DNA of 64,000 nucleotides from G963678095 sp963678095 (lineage in GTDB: Bacteria; Bacillota; Negativicutes; Selenomonadales; Selenomonadaceae). Shown here in pieces: positions 38,019 to 46,456 of the stretch. The notes beneath the pieces are model-generated. The model saw only the letters and a program-made list of their open reading frames with translations. It ran no database searches and was not told where the DNA came from. The first letter of the stretch is position 1, and the number at the start of each line of letters is the position of its first letter. The stretch is taken from assembly GCA_963678095.2 (NCBI GenBank), contig CAXXXP010000001.1, positions 186,001 to 250,000 on the forward strand. The letters are read 5' to 3'. Position numbers and translations under genes: made by a program.

Positions 38019-38050
38019 TATAACTTTACAAAGTTTTTTTAGAAAAAAGC

Positions 38051-38079
38051 TTTACAAAGCACTTTGACTATGGTAACAT
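38051..38079 (+). promoter_or_regulatory. Probable promoter of the tRNA cluster
   Basis: TTTACA, 17 nt spacer, TAACAT, about 48 nt before the first tRNA. Confidence 0.5.
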
Positions 38080-38126
38080 TATTACTTGTCAGCCGGGTGC
38101 TTATAAAGACCGGTAAAACACAATAT

Positions 38127-38202
<76 letters not shown>

Positions 38203-38253
38203 AGTTATTTACAGCAATGCTGTTTATATAAGAAGCAAATGTAGAATTTATAC

Positions 38254-38329
38254 GCTGGTGTAGCTCAATTGGTAGAGCAGCTGACTTGTAATCAGCAGGT
38301 TGGGAGTTCGATTCTTCTTGCCAGCTCCA
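38254..38329 (+). tRNA. tRNA-Thr (TGT)
   Basis: Cloverleaf with acceptor GCTGGTG/TGCCAGC, anticodon TGT in CTTGTAA, and encoded CCA. The T stem has two G-U pairs. Confidence 0.92.
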
Positions 38330-38337
38330 AACAGCGT

Positions 38338-38422
38338 GGGTAGGTGCCCGAGTGGTTAAAGGGAACGGACTGTAAATCCGTCAGCTTAGCTTACGATGGT
38401 TCGAATCCATCCCTGCCCACCA
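38338..38422 (+). tRNA. tRNA-Tyr (GTA)
   Basis: Class II tRNA of 85 nt with a long variable arm. Acceptor GGGTAGG pairs with CCTGCCC, anticodon GTA lies in CTGTAAA, and CCA is encoded. Confidence 0.94.
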
Positions 38423-38449
38423 TTTCTACAAAAGATCATAGTCTAATAT

Positions 38450-38525
<76 letters not shown>

Positions 38526-38539
38526 AATTAGCAATGACT

Positions 38540-38615
38540 GCTGATGTAGCTCAGTCGGTAGAGCGTATCCTTGGTAAGGATAAGGTCACCGGTTCAATCC
38601 CGGTCATTAGCTCCA
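38540..38615 (+). tRNA. tRNA-Thr (GGT)
   Basis: Acceptor GCTGATG/CATTAGC, anticodon GGT in TTGGTAA, encoded CCA. Together with the TGT species it covers most Thr codons. Confidence 0.94.
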
Positions 38616-38621
38616 TAACAT

Positions 38622-38698
38622 GGCGGCGTAGCTCAGTTGGCTAGAGCATGCGGTTCATACCCGCAGTGTCCGGAGTTCAAATCTCTGCGCCGCCACCA
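38622..38698 (+). tRNA. tRNA-Met (CAT), elongator
   Basis: Acceptor GGCGGCG/CGCCGCC, anticodon CAT in TTCATAC, encoded CCA. A fully paired acceptor and lack of the GGG/CCC stem separate it from the initiator. Sequence resembles elongator Met rather than the lysidine-modified Ile species. Confidence 0.88.
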
Positions 38699-38709
38699 AT
38701 TAATAAATG

Positions 38710-38729
38710 AACCCCTAACGGGGTTTTTA
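38710..38729 (+). terminator. Terminator of the tRNA cluster
   Basis: AACCCC-TAAC-GGGGTTTTTA hairpin 12 nt after the last tRNA. Confidence 0.85.
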
Positions 38730-38814
38730 TTTATGTCAGCTATAAGGCGATTTGCTGCTGCTGGTGATTGCATAAGCGGAACCGAAATAATCACAATTAC
38801 TTCGCAAGGAATTG

Positions 38815-38843
38815 TTGACACAAGGTTTTAATTATGATAAATT
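38815..38843 (+). promoter_or_regulatory. Promoter before rpmG
   Basis: Perfect TTGACA, 17 nt spacer, TAAATT, about 52 nt before rpmG. Confidence 0.65.
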
Positions 38844-38894
38844 ATATTAGTGACATTTCGCATGTAGTATATTTATAGGTAAGGGGTGCATAAA

Positions 38895-39044
38895 ATGCGC
38901 AACGCGGTTACATTGGCCTGCACAGAATGCAAACAACGCAACTATCAGACCAATAAGAACAAGAAAAATGACCCGGATCGATTAGAAATGAATAAATACT
39001 GCAAATTCTGCAAAAAGCATACTTTACACAAAGAAACAAAATGA
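38895..39044 (+). CDS. rpmG: 50S ribosomal protein L33
   Basis: A 49-residue ribosomal protein. It reads MRNAVTLACTECKQRNYQT and ends with YCKFCKKHTLHKETK. It keeps the two CxxC pairs (LACTEC, YCKFC), so it is the zinc-binding form of L33. ATG 38895 has AAGGGGTG upstream. The gene order rpmG-(tRNA-Trp)-secE-nusG is standard for Firmicutes. It was too short for a minimum-length gene caller but coding is clear from the family match. Confidence 0.95.
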   Translation: MRNAVTLACTECKQRNYQTNKNKKNDPDRLEMNKYCKFCKKHTLHKETK

Positions 39045-39071
39045 TTGTTTCGGTTGCAAGGCCGATGATGT

Positions 39072-39147
39072 AGGGGTATAGCTCAATTGGTAGAGTAGTG
39101 GTCTCCAAAACCATTGGTTGTGGGTTCAAGTCCTACTGCCCCTGCCA
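39072..39147 (+). tRNA. tRNA-Trp (CCA)
   Basis: Acceptor AGGGGTA/TGCCCCT, anticodon CCA in CTCCAAA, encoded 3' CCA. It lies between rpmG and secE, the usual place. Confidence 0.95.
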
Positions 39148-39193
39148 AAAATTTTGTTTTATAATGCAGTATTTTACGGGGATGTGAAGTGAC

Positions 39194-39418
39194 TTGGCTG
39201 AAGAAGAATCGTCAGCGGTTCAAAAGAATAACTCGCAGTTTAATCTGAAAAGGTTTTTAGGCGAAGTCAGAGCTGAATTGAAAAAAGTGTCCTGGTCCGA
39301 TAGAAAAGAACTGATTTCTTATACGGGAATTGTTTTTGTTGCAGTTGTGTTTGTATGCGCACTGATCTGGATCTGTGATACTGTCTTTGCAAGATTGCTT
39401 GAACTCATTCTAAGATAA
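39194..39418 (+). CDS. secE: Preprotein translocase subunit SecE
   Basis: Small subunit of the SecYEG channel. The 74-residue protein has the conserved cytoplasmic amphipathic helix (FLGEVRAELKKVSWSDRKEL) and one membrane span (about residues 44-66, TGIVFVAVVFVCALIWIC), the short single-span form of Gram-positive bacteria. The start is TTG 39194 with GGGGATGTGAAG upstream, a moderate site. nusG follows after about 40 nt that contain a hairpin. Confidence 0.93.
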   Translation: MAEEESSAVQKNNSQFNLKRFLGEVRAELKKVSWSDRKELISYTGIVFVAVVFVCALIWICDTVFARLLELILR

Positions 39419-39425
39419 GGCGGCT

Positions 39426-39460
39426 AGGGAGGTGGGGGACGGGAAAGACGTCCCTTGGCG
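39426..39460 (+). promoter_or_regulatory. RBS-hairpin arrangement before nusG
   Basis: A strong AGGGAGG (39426-39432) is followed by a perfect hairpin GGGACG-GGAAAGA-CGTCCC (39436-39454). If the hairpin forms, the RBS is about 9 nt from ATG 39461. If it does not, the only nearby site is GGGAAAG in the loop, 7 nt before TTG 39455. Confidence 0.55.
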
Positions 39461-39991
39461 ATGGAATCAGAAAAGAAATGGTATGTTATTCATACGTATT
39501 CCGGTTACGAAAACAAAGTAAAAGCCAACTTGGAACGCAAGGTTCATTCTATGGGTATGGAAGACGAGATTTTTAATGTCGTTGTGCCAATGGAAGATGA
39601 AGTTGAAACCAAGGATGGCAAGAAAAAAGTAACCAAGAAAAAAGTTTTCCCTGGATATGCATTGGTGGAAATGATCGTCAATGATCGTTCTTGGTACGTT
39701 GTTCGCAACACACCGGGTGTTACAGGGTTTGTTGGTTCCGGAACAAAGCCTATACCGCTTACGGATGCTGAAGTAAAACGTATTCTAAAATCCATGGGGA
39801 TTGAGCAACTTAAGCCGGTTCTTGACATTGAGATCGGGCAGGCTGTTCGGATTAATTCAGGGGCATTTGAAAATTTTGCTGCTACGGTTACGGAAATTGA
39901 TTCCGAAAAAGGCAAGCTTAAAGTGCTTGTTGACATGTTTGGCAGGGAAACTTCAGTTGAACTTGATTTTGATCAGGTAGAAAAAAATTAA
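39461..39991 (+). CDS. nusG: Transcription termination/antitermination factor NusG
   Basis: Elongation factor that binds RNA polymerase and couples it to Rho or ribosomes. The NGN domain runs from KKWYVIHTYSGYENKVKANL to about residue 115, with FPGYALVEM and VRNTPGVTGFVG; the C-terminal KOW domain includes GQAVRINSGAFENFAATV. The start is uncertain by two codons: ATG 39461 is chosen because a hairpin would bring AGGGAGG to the right distance; TTG 39455 would add two residues. rplK follows 29 nt later behind its own RBS. Confidence 0.94.
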   Translation: MESEKKWYVIHTYSGYENKVKANLERKVHSMGMEDEIFNVVVPMEDEVETKDGKKKVTKKKVFPGYALVEMIVNDRSWYVVRNTPGVTGFVGSGTKPIPLTDAEVKRILKSMGIEQLKPVLDIEIGQAVRINSGAFENFAATVTEIDSEKGKLKVLVDMFGRETSVELDFDQVEKN

Positions 39992-40020
39992 AGGTATTTT
40001 TATAAGGAGGTGTAAATAAC

Positions 40021-40446
40021 ATGGCTAAAAAAGTTGTTAAACTTGTAAAACTGCAAGTCCAGGCTGCTAAAGCTACGCCGGCTCCTCCGGTTGGTCCTGC
40101 ATTAGGTCAGGCCGGGGTTAACATCATGGCTTTTGTTAAAGAATTTAATGAAAGAACGGCTAATCAGGTCGGTCTTATCATTCCAGTTGAAATTACAGTT
40201 TTTGAGGATAGATCGTTTACGTTCATCACAAAGACTCCGCCAGCTGCTGTTCTTTTGAAAAAAGCTGCCGGCATCGAAACAGCTTCGGGAGAACCTAACA
40301 AGAAAAAAGTTGCAAAATTGCCTCGTGCGAAAGCAAGAGAAATTGCTGAAAGCAAAATGCAGGATTTGAATGCTGCTGATATTGAAGCTGCAACACGCAT
40401 GATTGAAGGTACAGCCCGTAGCATGGGTATTGAAATCGTTGACTAA
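40021..40446 (+). CDS. rplK: 50S ribosomal protein L11
   Basis: Base of the GTPase-associated stalk, binding 23S helices 43/44. The 141-residue protein shows VVKLVKLQVQAAKATPAPPV, GPALGQAGVNIMAFVKEFN, FITKTPPAAVLLKKAAG and the C-terminal RMIEGTARSMGIEIVD. The start is ATG 40021 with AAGGAGGTG 8 nt upstream. It lies at the head of rplK-rplA with a candidate L1-binding hairpin between the two genes. Confidence 0.98.
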   Translation: MAKKVVKLVKLQVQAAKATPAPPVGPALGQAGVNIMAFVKEFNERTANQVGLIIPVEITVFEDRSFTFITKTPPAAVLLKKAAGIETASGEPNKKKVAKLPRAKAREIAESKMQDLNAADIEAATRMIEGTARSMGIEIVD

Positions 40447-40466
40447 TTTTTAGTCCGCTGATATAC

Positions 40467-40497
40467 TCGTGGGAGGAAATAACCGTTATCACCACGA
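40467..40497 (+). promoter_or_regulatory. Candidate L1 autoregulatory hairpin between rplK and rplA
   Basis: TCGTGG (40467-40472) pairs with CCACGA (40492-40497), enclosing GAGG on the 5' side and TATCA on the 3' side. This resembles the GTGGGAGG...ACCACG internal loop known as the L1 mRNA target, though the GATGA part is imperfect. Confidence 0.45.
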
Positions 40498-40511
40498 AAG
40501 GGGAAAATTAA

Positions 40512-41213
40512 ATGGCTAAATTTGGTAAGAAGTATCAAGAAGCTGCAAAGCTTGTTGAAGTGAAGTTATATGATGCTGCTGAAGCAGTAGATCTCGTTAA
40601 GAAAACAGCTACGGCTAAGTTTGACGAAACAATTGAAGTTGCTGTTCGTTTGGGTGTAGATCCTAAACATGCAGATCAGCAGGTTCGCGGTGCGGTTGTA
40701 TTGCCGCATGGCACAGGTAAGACAAAGCGCGTTTTAGTGTTTGCTAAAGGCGAAAAAGTGAAAGAAGCAGAAGCTGCAGGTGCAGATTTTGTTGGTTCCG
40801 ATGAAATCGTAACTAAAATTCAGGGCGGTTGGTGCGACTTTGATGTTGCAGTAGCAACTCCGGACATGATGGGAACGGTTGGCCGTCTCGGTAAAATTCT
40901 CGGACCTAGAGGCTTGATGCCGAATCCTAAATTAGGAACGGTTACTATGGACCTCAAGAAAGCAATTGATGAGATTAAAGCAGGTAAAATCGAATACCGT
41001 ACAGATAAAGCTGGTAATGTCCAGGCTCCAATCGGTAAGGCTTCCTTCGATGCTGCGAAGTTGCTCGAAAACTTGCAGACCTTGATAGATACATTAAATA
41101 AAGTGAAACCTGCTGCTGCTAAAGGCCAGTATATGCGTTCGGTTACGATCAGCGCCACTATGGGCCCTGGTATTCAGGTGAATCCGTCTAAGACTTCCGG
41201 CAAAACAGAATAA
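40512..41213 (+). CDS. rplA: 50S ribosomal protein L1
   Basis: Ribosomal protein of the L1 stalk that helps release deacylated tRNA, and a translational repressor of its own operon in bacteria. The 233-residue protein has FDETIEVAVRLGVDPKHADQ, TPDMMGTVGRLGKILGPRGL, MPNPKLGTVT and the C-terminal GPGIQVNPSKT. The start is ATG 40512 with AAAGGGG upstream, 15 nt after the L1-target-like hairpin. A typical L10 leader follows. Confidence 0.98.
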   Translation: MAKFGKKYQEAAKLVEVKLYDAAEAVDLVKKTATAKFDETIEVAVRLGVDPKHADQQVRGAVVLPHGTGKTKRVLVFAKGEKVKEAEAAGADFVGSDEIVTKIQGGWCDFDVAVATPDMMGTVGRLGKILGPRGLMPNPKLGTVTMDLKKAIDEIKAGKIEYRTDKAGNVQAPIGKASFDAAKLLENLQTLIDTLNKVKPAAAKGQYMRSVTISATMGPGIQVNPSKTSGKTE

Positions 41214-41227
41214 GCAATAACATTTGT

Positions 41228-41345
41228 TATTGGGCTGTAGACAGCAGGTGCGATGAAATCGCGTAATGAATTCCTGCCGAGGTCGGAGTTTTAGCGTGGC
41301 TTATGCCTAACGCGGCCTCTGGTCTTGACTCAGAGGCCGTTTTTA
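41228..41345 (+). ncRNA. L10 leader (ribosomal protein leader) with terminator
   Basis: The rplA-rplJ gap contains GGGCTGTAGACAGCAGG, ATTCCTGCCGAGGTCGGAG and a long hairpin CGGCCTCTG...CAGAGGCCG plus T-run (41313-41345). This matches the layout of the Gram-positive L10 leader, where L10(L12)4 binding controls read-through into rplJ-rplL. Recognised by pattern and position. Confidence 0.85.
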
Positions 41346-41377
41346 GTTGCTTTAATTATTGAGAGGAGGTGTATTTC

Positions 41378-41917
41378 ATGCCTGTAACTTCAGAAAAACA
41401 AGCCATTGTCGCTGGATTAAAAGAACAACTCACAAATGCAAAAGGTGTTGTCCTCGTCAGCTACAAAGGTTTAACCGTTGCTCAGGATACAAAACTTCGT
41501 CGTAATTTGCGCGAAGCTGGCGTTTCCTATCATGTTGTAAAGAACACAATGCTCCGCTTTGCGGCCAAGGAAACTGGCCTGGAAGATTTATCACAGTATT
41601 TAGAAGGGACAACTGCTATGGCGTTGTCTTTAGAAGATGCTGTTGCTCCAGCCAAAGTTATCAGCGATTTCATCAAGGAAAACAAACTTGATAAAGCTGA
41701 AGTCCTGACAATCAAAGCTGGTATTGTCGAAGGAAAGATCATCGGAATCGAAGACGTTAAAGCACTCGCTGCTCTGCCGTCCCGCGAAGTCCTCATTGCC
41801 AAAGTACTTGGCAGCATGCAGGCTCCGATTTCCGGCATGGTCAACGTATTGCAGGGAACTATCCGCAATGCTGTTTATGTGCTTGAAGCTATTCGTCAGC
41901 AGAAAGAATCCGCATAA
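41378..41917 (+). CDS. rplJ: 50S ribosomal protein L10
   Basis: Stalk base protein that carries L7/L12 dimers. The 179 residues contain VVLVSYKGLTVAQDTKLRRNLREAG and NTMLRFAAKE, then LPSREVLIAKVLGSMQAPI, and the helical tail that binds L12. The start is ATG 41378 with GAGGAGGTG 6 nt upstream; an in-frame GTG at 41369 is part of that RBS. It is regulated through the leader upstream and followed by rplL after 65 nt. Confidence 0.97.
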   Translation: MPVTSEKQAIVAGLKEQLTNAKGVVLVSYKGLTVAQDTKLRRNLREAGVSYHVVKNTMLRFAAKETGLEDLSQYLEGTTAMALSLEDAVAPAKVISDFIKENKLDKAEVLTIKAGIVEGKIIGIEDVKALAALPSREVLIAKVLGSMQAPISGMVNVLQGTIRNAVYVLEAIRQQKESA

Positions 41918-41982
41918 CGCGTATTTGACTGTGTGAATAAAACAAAACAAAAAAATAAATACAATTTTGGAGGAATATTATA

Positions 41983-42354
41983 ATGACTAAAGAAGAAATC
42001 ATGCAAGCAATTGAGAACATGACAGTTCTCGAATTATCGGAATTAGTAAAAGCTATGGAAGAAAAATTTGGTGTGTCTGCTGCTGCTCCGGTAGCTGTAG
42101 CTGCTGCTGGCGGTGCTGCTGCTGGTGCTGCTGCTGAAGAAAAAACTGAATTTGATGTAATCCTTAAAGATGCTGGCGCTGGCAAAATCAACGTAATCAA
42201 AGTTGTTCGTGAAGCAACTGGCCTTGGCTTGAAAGAAGCTAAAGCAGTAGTTGATGGCGCTCCGGCTCCTGTAAAAGAAAAAATTGCAAAAGCTGATGCT
42301 GATGCACTCAAAGCTAAATTAGAAGAAGCCGGCGCAACTGTAGAAGTTAAGTAA
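41983..42354 (+). CDS. rplL: 50S ribosomal protein L7/L12
   Basis: Multi-copy stalk protein that recruits translational GTPases. The 123-residue protein has the N-terminal dimerisation domain (EIMQAIENMTVLELSELVKA), an Ala-rich hinge (AAGGAAAGAAAEEK), and the C-terminal factor-binding domain (IKVVREATGLGLKEAKAVV). The start is ATG 41983 with TTGGAGG upstream. A strong terminator follows, and rpoB has its own promoter, so L7/L12 can be made in excess over polymerase. Confidence 0.98.
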   Translation: MTKEEIMQAIENMTVLELSELVKAMEEKFGVSAAAPVAVAAAGGAAAGAAAEEKTEFDVILKDAGAGKINVIKVVREATGLGLKEAKAVVDGAPAPVKEKIAKADADALKAKLEEAGATVEVK

Positions 42355-42387
42355 TTTACTTAACCCTTGCAAACGTATATGGCATTT

Positions 42388-42424
42388 AAAATTAAAGAGT
42401 ACCATTCGGTACTCTTTAATTTTG
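42388..42424 (+). terminator. Intrinsic terminator after rplL
   Basis: AAAATTAAAGAGTACC / GGTACTCTTTAATTTTG, a 15-bp stem with ATTC loop. Confidence 0.9.
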
Positions 42425-42444
42425 TTATTACGTAGAAATTTTTA

Positions 42445-42473
42445 TTGACATTATATATAAAGTGTGATATTAT
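42445..42473 (+). promoter_or_regulatory. Promoter of rpoBC
   Basis: Perfect TTGACA, 17 nt spacer, TATTAT, giving a 5' UTR of about 210 nt before rpoB. Confidence 0.8.
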
Positions 42474-42579
42474 TCTTTATTACAGAATGCCGATGGTTTT
42501 CTATCAGGCAGATGGTGCGACTGACTATCGCAAATGACATACAGAATAAATAGAACGGAATAAAACGGATTGCATAGAA

Positions 42580-42616
42580 GCAAGGTGTCGAACAGGAGAA
42601 GGGCCTTGCCTTTTTA
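42580..42616 (+). terminator. Terminator-like hairpin in the rpoB leader (possible attenuator)
   Basis: GCAAGG (42580-42585) pairs with CCTTGC (42604-42609) and is followed by CTTTTT. It lies inside the rpoB 5' UTR, about 76 nt before the start. The rest of the 338-nt gap (42355-42692) holds the rplL terminator, the promoter and unassigned leader. Confidence 0.6.
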
Positions 42617-42692
42617 ATGTTTCCTCATTTTCCGTTTATTTGTGCGTTAGCTGTGTGTTTTAGTCAAATTGGGCTAAGGGGTGAAGGATTTA

Positions 42693-45600
42693 ATGTTCAA
42701 TCCTGTTCCGGTGGGCAAAAGAACTAGGTATAGCTATGCAAAAATCAAAGAAGTCATGGATATGCCGCATCTTCTGGATATTCAAAGAAACTCCTATAAG
42801 TGGTTTTTGAAGGATGGTCTGCAGGAGATTTTTCATGATATTTCGCCAATTCAAGATTTCACGGGTAATCTGGTATTATCTTTCGAAAGCTTCAAATTAG
42901 GTGAACCGAAGTATGACATCGACGAATGTAAAGAACGCGACGTGACGCTCGCGGCGCCGCTTCGGGTAAATGTCCGTCTCATCAATCGCGAGACGGGTGA
43001 AATCAAGGAACAAGAAGTATTTATGGGCGATTTTCCGCTCATGACAGAAACAGGTACCTTTATTATTAATGGGGCTGAGCGTGTTATTGTAAGTCAGCTC
43101 GTACGTTCGCCAGGTGCATATTATGGCGAAACAATCGACCCTACGGGTAAAAAGTTGTACAATGCTACCGTAATTCCAAATCGTGGTGCATGGATCGAAT
43201 TAGAGACCGATGCCAATGATGTGATTTCTGTAAGAATTGATAGAACGCGTAAACTGCCGGTAACGGTTTTGATTCGTGCCCTGGGCTATGGATCAAACTC
43301 GGCGATTACAGAGTTGTTTGATGATGATATTCGCATCCGGGCAACCCTTGAACGCGATAATACGGATTCAAAGGAAGAAGCTTTGGTAGAAATATACAAA
43401 AGACTTCGTCCGGGTGAACCTCCAACTGTAGATAATGCACAGCAACTGCTGAATTCGTTGTTTTTTGATCCAAAACGCTATGATTTAGCTACAGTGGGGC
43501 GTTATAAACTTACGAAAAAATTAGGCTGGAAGCGACGCCTGCTTGGCAAAAAACTGGCACAGCCTATTGTTGATAAAACGACGGGTGAAATCGTCCTTGC
43601 AGCAGATGTCGTTATTGATGAATCGATGCTGGAAATGATTGATGAAGCGCGTGAAGTTGCAATTTTCGGTGAGGATCATCTCATTGAACTCAAAGTGCAA
43701 ACAAAGACTGACAACCCAATGAAGATGCTCTGCTCGCCGACGCTGGAATATCGCCATCGGACGATCACGATTCATGACATTATGGCTTCGGTCAACTACC
43801 TGTTGAATTTGATGGATGGTTATGGCAATACGGATGATATTGACCATTTAGGCAACCGTCGGGTACGTTCGGTAGGGGAACTGCTGCAAAACCAGTTCCG
43901 TATTGGTTTATCCCGTATGGAGCGCGTAGTCAAAGAGCGTATGACAATCCAGGACGTTGATGTGATTACGCCACAGGCCTTGATTAACATCCGGCCAGTA
44001 GTGGCTGCAATCAAAGAATTCTTCGGTTCCAGTCAGTTGTCCCAGTTCATGGATCAGCACAACCCACTCAGTGAACTTACGCATAAGCGCCGTCTGAGTG
44101 CACTTGGACCTGGTGGTCTGAGTCGTGAGCGCGCAGGCTTTGAAGTCCGCGATGTACACAACTCGCATTATGGGCGTATGTGTCCGATTGAAACCCCGGA
44201 AGGACCGAACATCGGTCTGATTGGTTCGCTGTCGACGTATGCGCGGATTAATGAATTTGGTTTTATGGAAACTCCATACCGTAAAGTCGATAAGGCAAAT
44301 CACCGTGTTACGGAGGATGTGCGCTATCTGACAGCGGATGAGGAAGATGAACTGGTCATTGCCCAGGCCAATGAAAAACTGGATGATAATGACTGGTTTG
44401 TTGAAAGCCGGGTTACCTCTCGCTATAACGAAGAAACATTGCTGATGGCGTCGGATCGTGTCGATTATATGGACGTTTCGCCAAAACAGGTTGTGTCGAT
44501 TGCAACCGCCATGATTCCATTCTTGGAAAACGATGATGCAAACCGTGCCCTGATGGGCGCGAACATGCAACGTCAGGCAGTGCCGCTGCTTAGGACGCAA
44601 GCGCCGCTTGTCGGCACAGGCATGGAGTATACGGCTGCCTGTGACTCCGGGGTTATGATTTTGGCCCGCCGTGCTGGTACGGTTGAAAAAGTTACGGCCG
44701 ATCAGATCCAGATTCGCACGGAAAAAGGCGATCTGGATGTTTACAAGCTACAGAAATACATGCGCTCCAATCAAGGAACCTGCATTAATCAGTTACCGAT
44801 TGTCTATAAAGGCGATCAGGTTTTGGAAAAGCAGCCGATTGCGGATGGTCCGGCAACGGATCATGGCGAATTAGCCCTTGGCTATAACATCATCGTGGCC
44901 TTTATGCCATGGGAAGGTTATAACTATGAAGATGCTATTTTGCTCAGTGAAAAAATTGTAAAAGAAGATATTTATACCTCCATTCATATTGAAGAATATG
45001 AATGTGATGCTCGTGATACAAAGCTCGGACCGGAGGAAATCACGCGCGACATTCCAAACGTCGCCGAAGATGCACTGCGGGATCTCGATGAAGGCGGTAT
45101 TATCTGCATCGGAGCTGAGGTCCGCCCGGGTGATATTCTTGTGGGCAAGGTTACGCCAAAAGGCGAAACGGAGCTTACAGCGGAAGAAAGACTTTTGCGG
45201 GCTATCTTTGGTGAGAAGGCACGCGAGGTTCGCGATACGTCATTGCGTGTTCCGCATGGTGAAGCCGGTAAAATTGTGGATGTTAAGATCTTCAGCCGGG
45301 AAAACAACGATGAACTGCCGCCGGGAGTAAATCATCTCGTGCGCGTTTATATCGCCCAGAAACGAAAAATTTCTGTAGGGGATAAGATGGCGGGTCGTCA
45401 TGGTAACAAGGGTGTCGTTTCACGCATTATGCGTGAAGAGGATATGCCATTCTTGCCGGATGGCACACCGGTAAATATTGTTCTCAACCCGCTCGGTGTA
45501 CCATCGCGTATGAACATCGGACAGGTGCTGGAAACGCATCTTGGCATGGCTGTTAGAGCCTTAGGAATGCAGATTAAAGCTGGTGATCCTACGGTTGAAT

Positions 45601-46439
45601 CGCGTCTGCGTTCAATCGGCTATGATGTCGAGACGAATGGGATGCCGAAACCGGATACGGCTGGACTGCATATTGCAACACCGGTATTTGATGGAGCGCA
45701 CGAAACAGAAGTCTTTAATACGCTGCGTGCTGCCGGACTTCGCGATGACGGCAAGACTGTCCTTTACGACGGACGTACTGGTGACCCGTTTGAAAATCCG
45801 GTAACTGTCGGCTGCGTATATATGCTGAAACTGCATCATTTGGTAGATGATAAGATTCATGCCCGTTCAACCGGTCCGTACTCCCTTGTTACGCAGCAGC
45901 CACTCGGCGGTAAAGCTCAGTTTGGCGGCCAGCGTTTCGGAGAAATGGAAGTGTGGGCACTTGAAGCCTACGGTGCAGCTTATACATTGCAGGAAATCCT
46001 GACCGTTAAATCCGATGATGTTGTCGGCCGAGTCAAGACCTACGAAGCGATTGTTAAAGGTGAAAACATTCCGGAACCGGGCGTGCCTGAGTCGTTTAAG
46101 GTATTGATTAAAGAATTACAGAGCATCGGGCTTGATATTAAAGTCCTTTCTGAAGATGCCCAGGAAATCATGATTAACGATGCAGATGAAGACATCAATG
46201 AAACAGCAAAAGAACTGGAAATCGATGTAAAGGGTATTGATCCGAAGGCTGATAAACCATCAGTTGCGGCTGATCTTGAACTTTATCCGGAAACCAGCGA
46301 TGCTGTAAATGATGATAATGGCGATGATATCATTGCTGAACTTGGCAATATGGGTGCCTCAGAAGACGATCAAGACGGAGTTGGCACAGGGGCTGACCTG
46401 GATTTTGACGACATAGTCGGCGACGACTCTGATAAATAG
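42693..46439 (+). CDS. rpoB: DNA-directed RNA polymerase subunit beta
   Basis: Catalytic beta subunit, about 1248 residues. It has the N-terminal lobes (RNSYKWFLKDGLQEIF), the rifampicin region (FGSSQLSQFMDQHNPLSELTHKRRLSALGPGG with wild-type residues Ser, Gln, Asp, His and Arg), EDAILLSEKIVKEDIYTSIH, and the C-terminal GGQRFGEMEVWALEAYGAA that contacts beta'. A tail of about 90 mostly acidic residues follows the core and ends DLDFDDIVGDDSDK. I choose ATG 42693, with AAGGGGTGAAGG upstream; an in-frame GTG at 42681 overlaps that site. rpoC follows after 17 nt. Confidence 0.97.
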   Translation: MFNPVPVGKRTRYSYAKIKEVMDMPHLLDIQRNSYKWFLKDGLQEIFHDISPIQDFTGNLVLSFESFKLGEPKYDIDECKERDVTLAAPLRVNVRLINRETGEIKEQEVFMGDFPLMTETGTFIINGAERVIVSQLVRSPGAYYGETIDPTGKKLYNATVIPNRGAWIELETDANDVISVRIDRTRKLPVTVLIRALGYGSNSAITELFDDDIRIRATLERDNTDSKEEALVEIYKRLRPGEPPTVDNAQQLLNSLFFDPKRYDLATVGRYKLTKKLGWKRRLLGKKLAQPIVDKTTGEIVLAADVVIDESMLEMIDEAREVAIFGEDHLIELKVQTKTDNPMKMLCSPTLEYRHRTITIHDIMASVNYLLNLMDGYGNTDDIDHLGNRRVRSVGELLQNQFRIGLSRMERVVKERMTIQDVDVITPQALINIRPVVAAIKEFFGSSQLSQFMDQHNPLSELTHKRRLSALGPGGLSRERAGFEVRDVHNSHYGRMCPIETPEGPNIGLIGSLSTYARINEFGFMETPYRKVDKANHRVTEDVRYLTADEEDELVIAQANEKLDDNDWFVESRVTSRYNEETLLMASDRVDYMDVSPKQVVSIATAMIPFLENDDANRALMGANMQRQAVPLLRTQAPLVGTGMEYTAACDSGVMILARRAGTVEKVTADQIQIRTEKGDLDVYKLQKYMRSNQGTCINQLPIVYKGDQVLEKQPIADGPATDHGELALGYNIIVAFMPWEGYNYEDAILLSEKIVKEDIYTSIHIEEYECDARDTKLGPEEITRDIPNVAEDALRDLDEGGIICIGAEVRPGDILVGKVTPKGETELTAEERLLRAIFGEKAREVRDTSLRVPHGEAGKIVDVKIFSRENNDELPPGVNHLVRVYIAQKRKISVGDKMAGRHGNKGVVSRIMREEDMPFLPDGTPVNIVLNPLGVPSRMNIGQVLETHLGMAVRALGMQIKAGDPTVESRLRSIGYDVETNGMPKPDTAGLHIATPVFDGAHETEVFNTLRAAGLRDDGKTVLYDGRTGDPFENPVTVGCVYMLKLHHLVDDKIHARSTGPYSLVTQQPLGGKAQFGGQRFGEMEVWALEAYGAAYTLQEILTVKSDDVVGRVKTYEAIVKGENIPEPGVPESFKVLIKELQSIGLDIKVLSEDAQEIMINDADEDINETAKELEIDVKGIDPKADKPSVAADLELYPETSDAVNDDNGDDIIAELGNMGASEDDQDGVGTGADLDFDDIVGDDSDK

Positions 46440-46456
46440 AAGGGAGTGATACCTCC

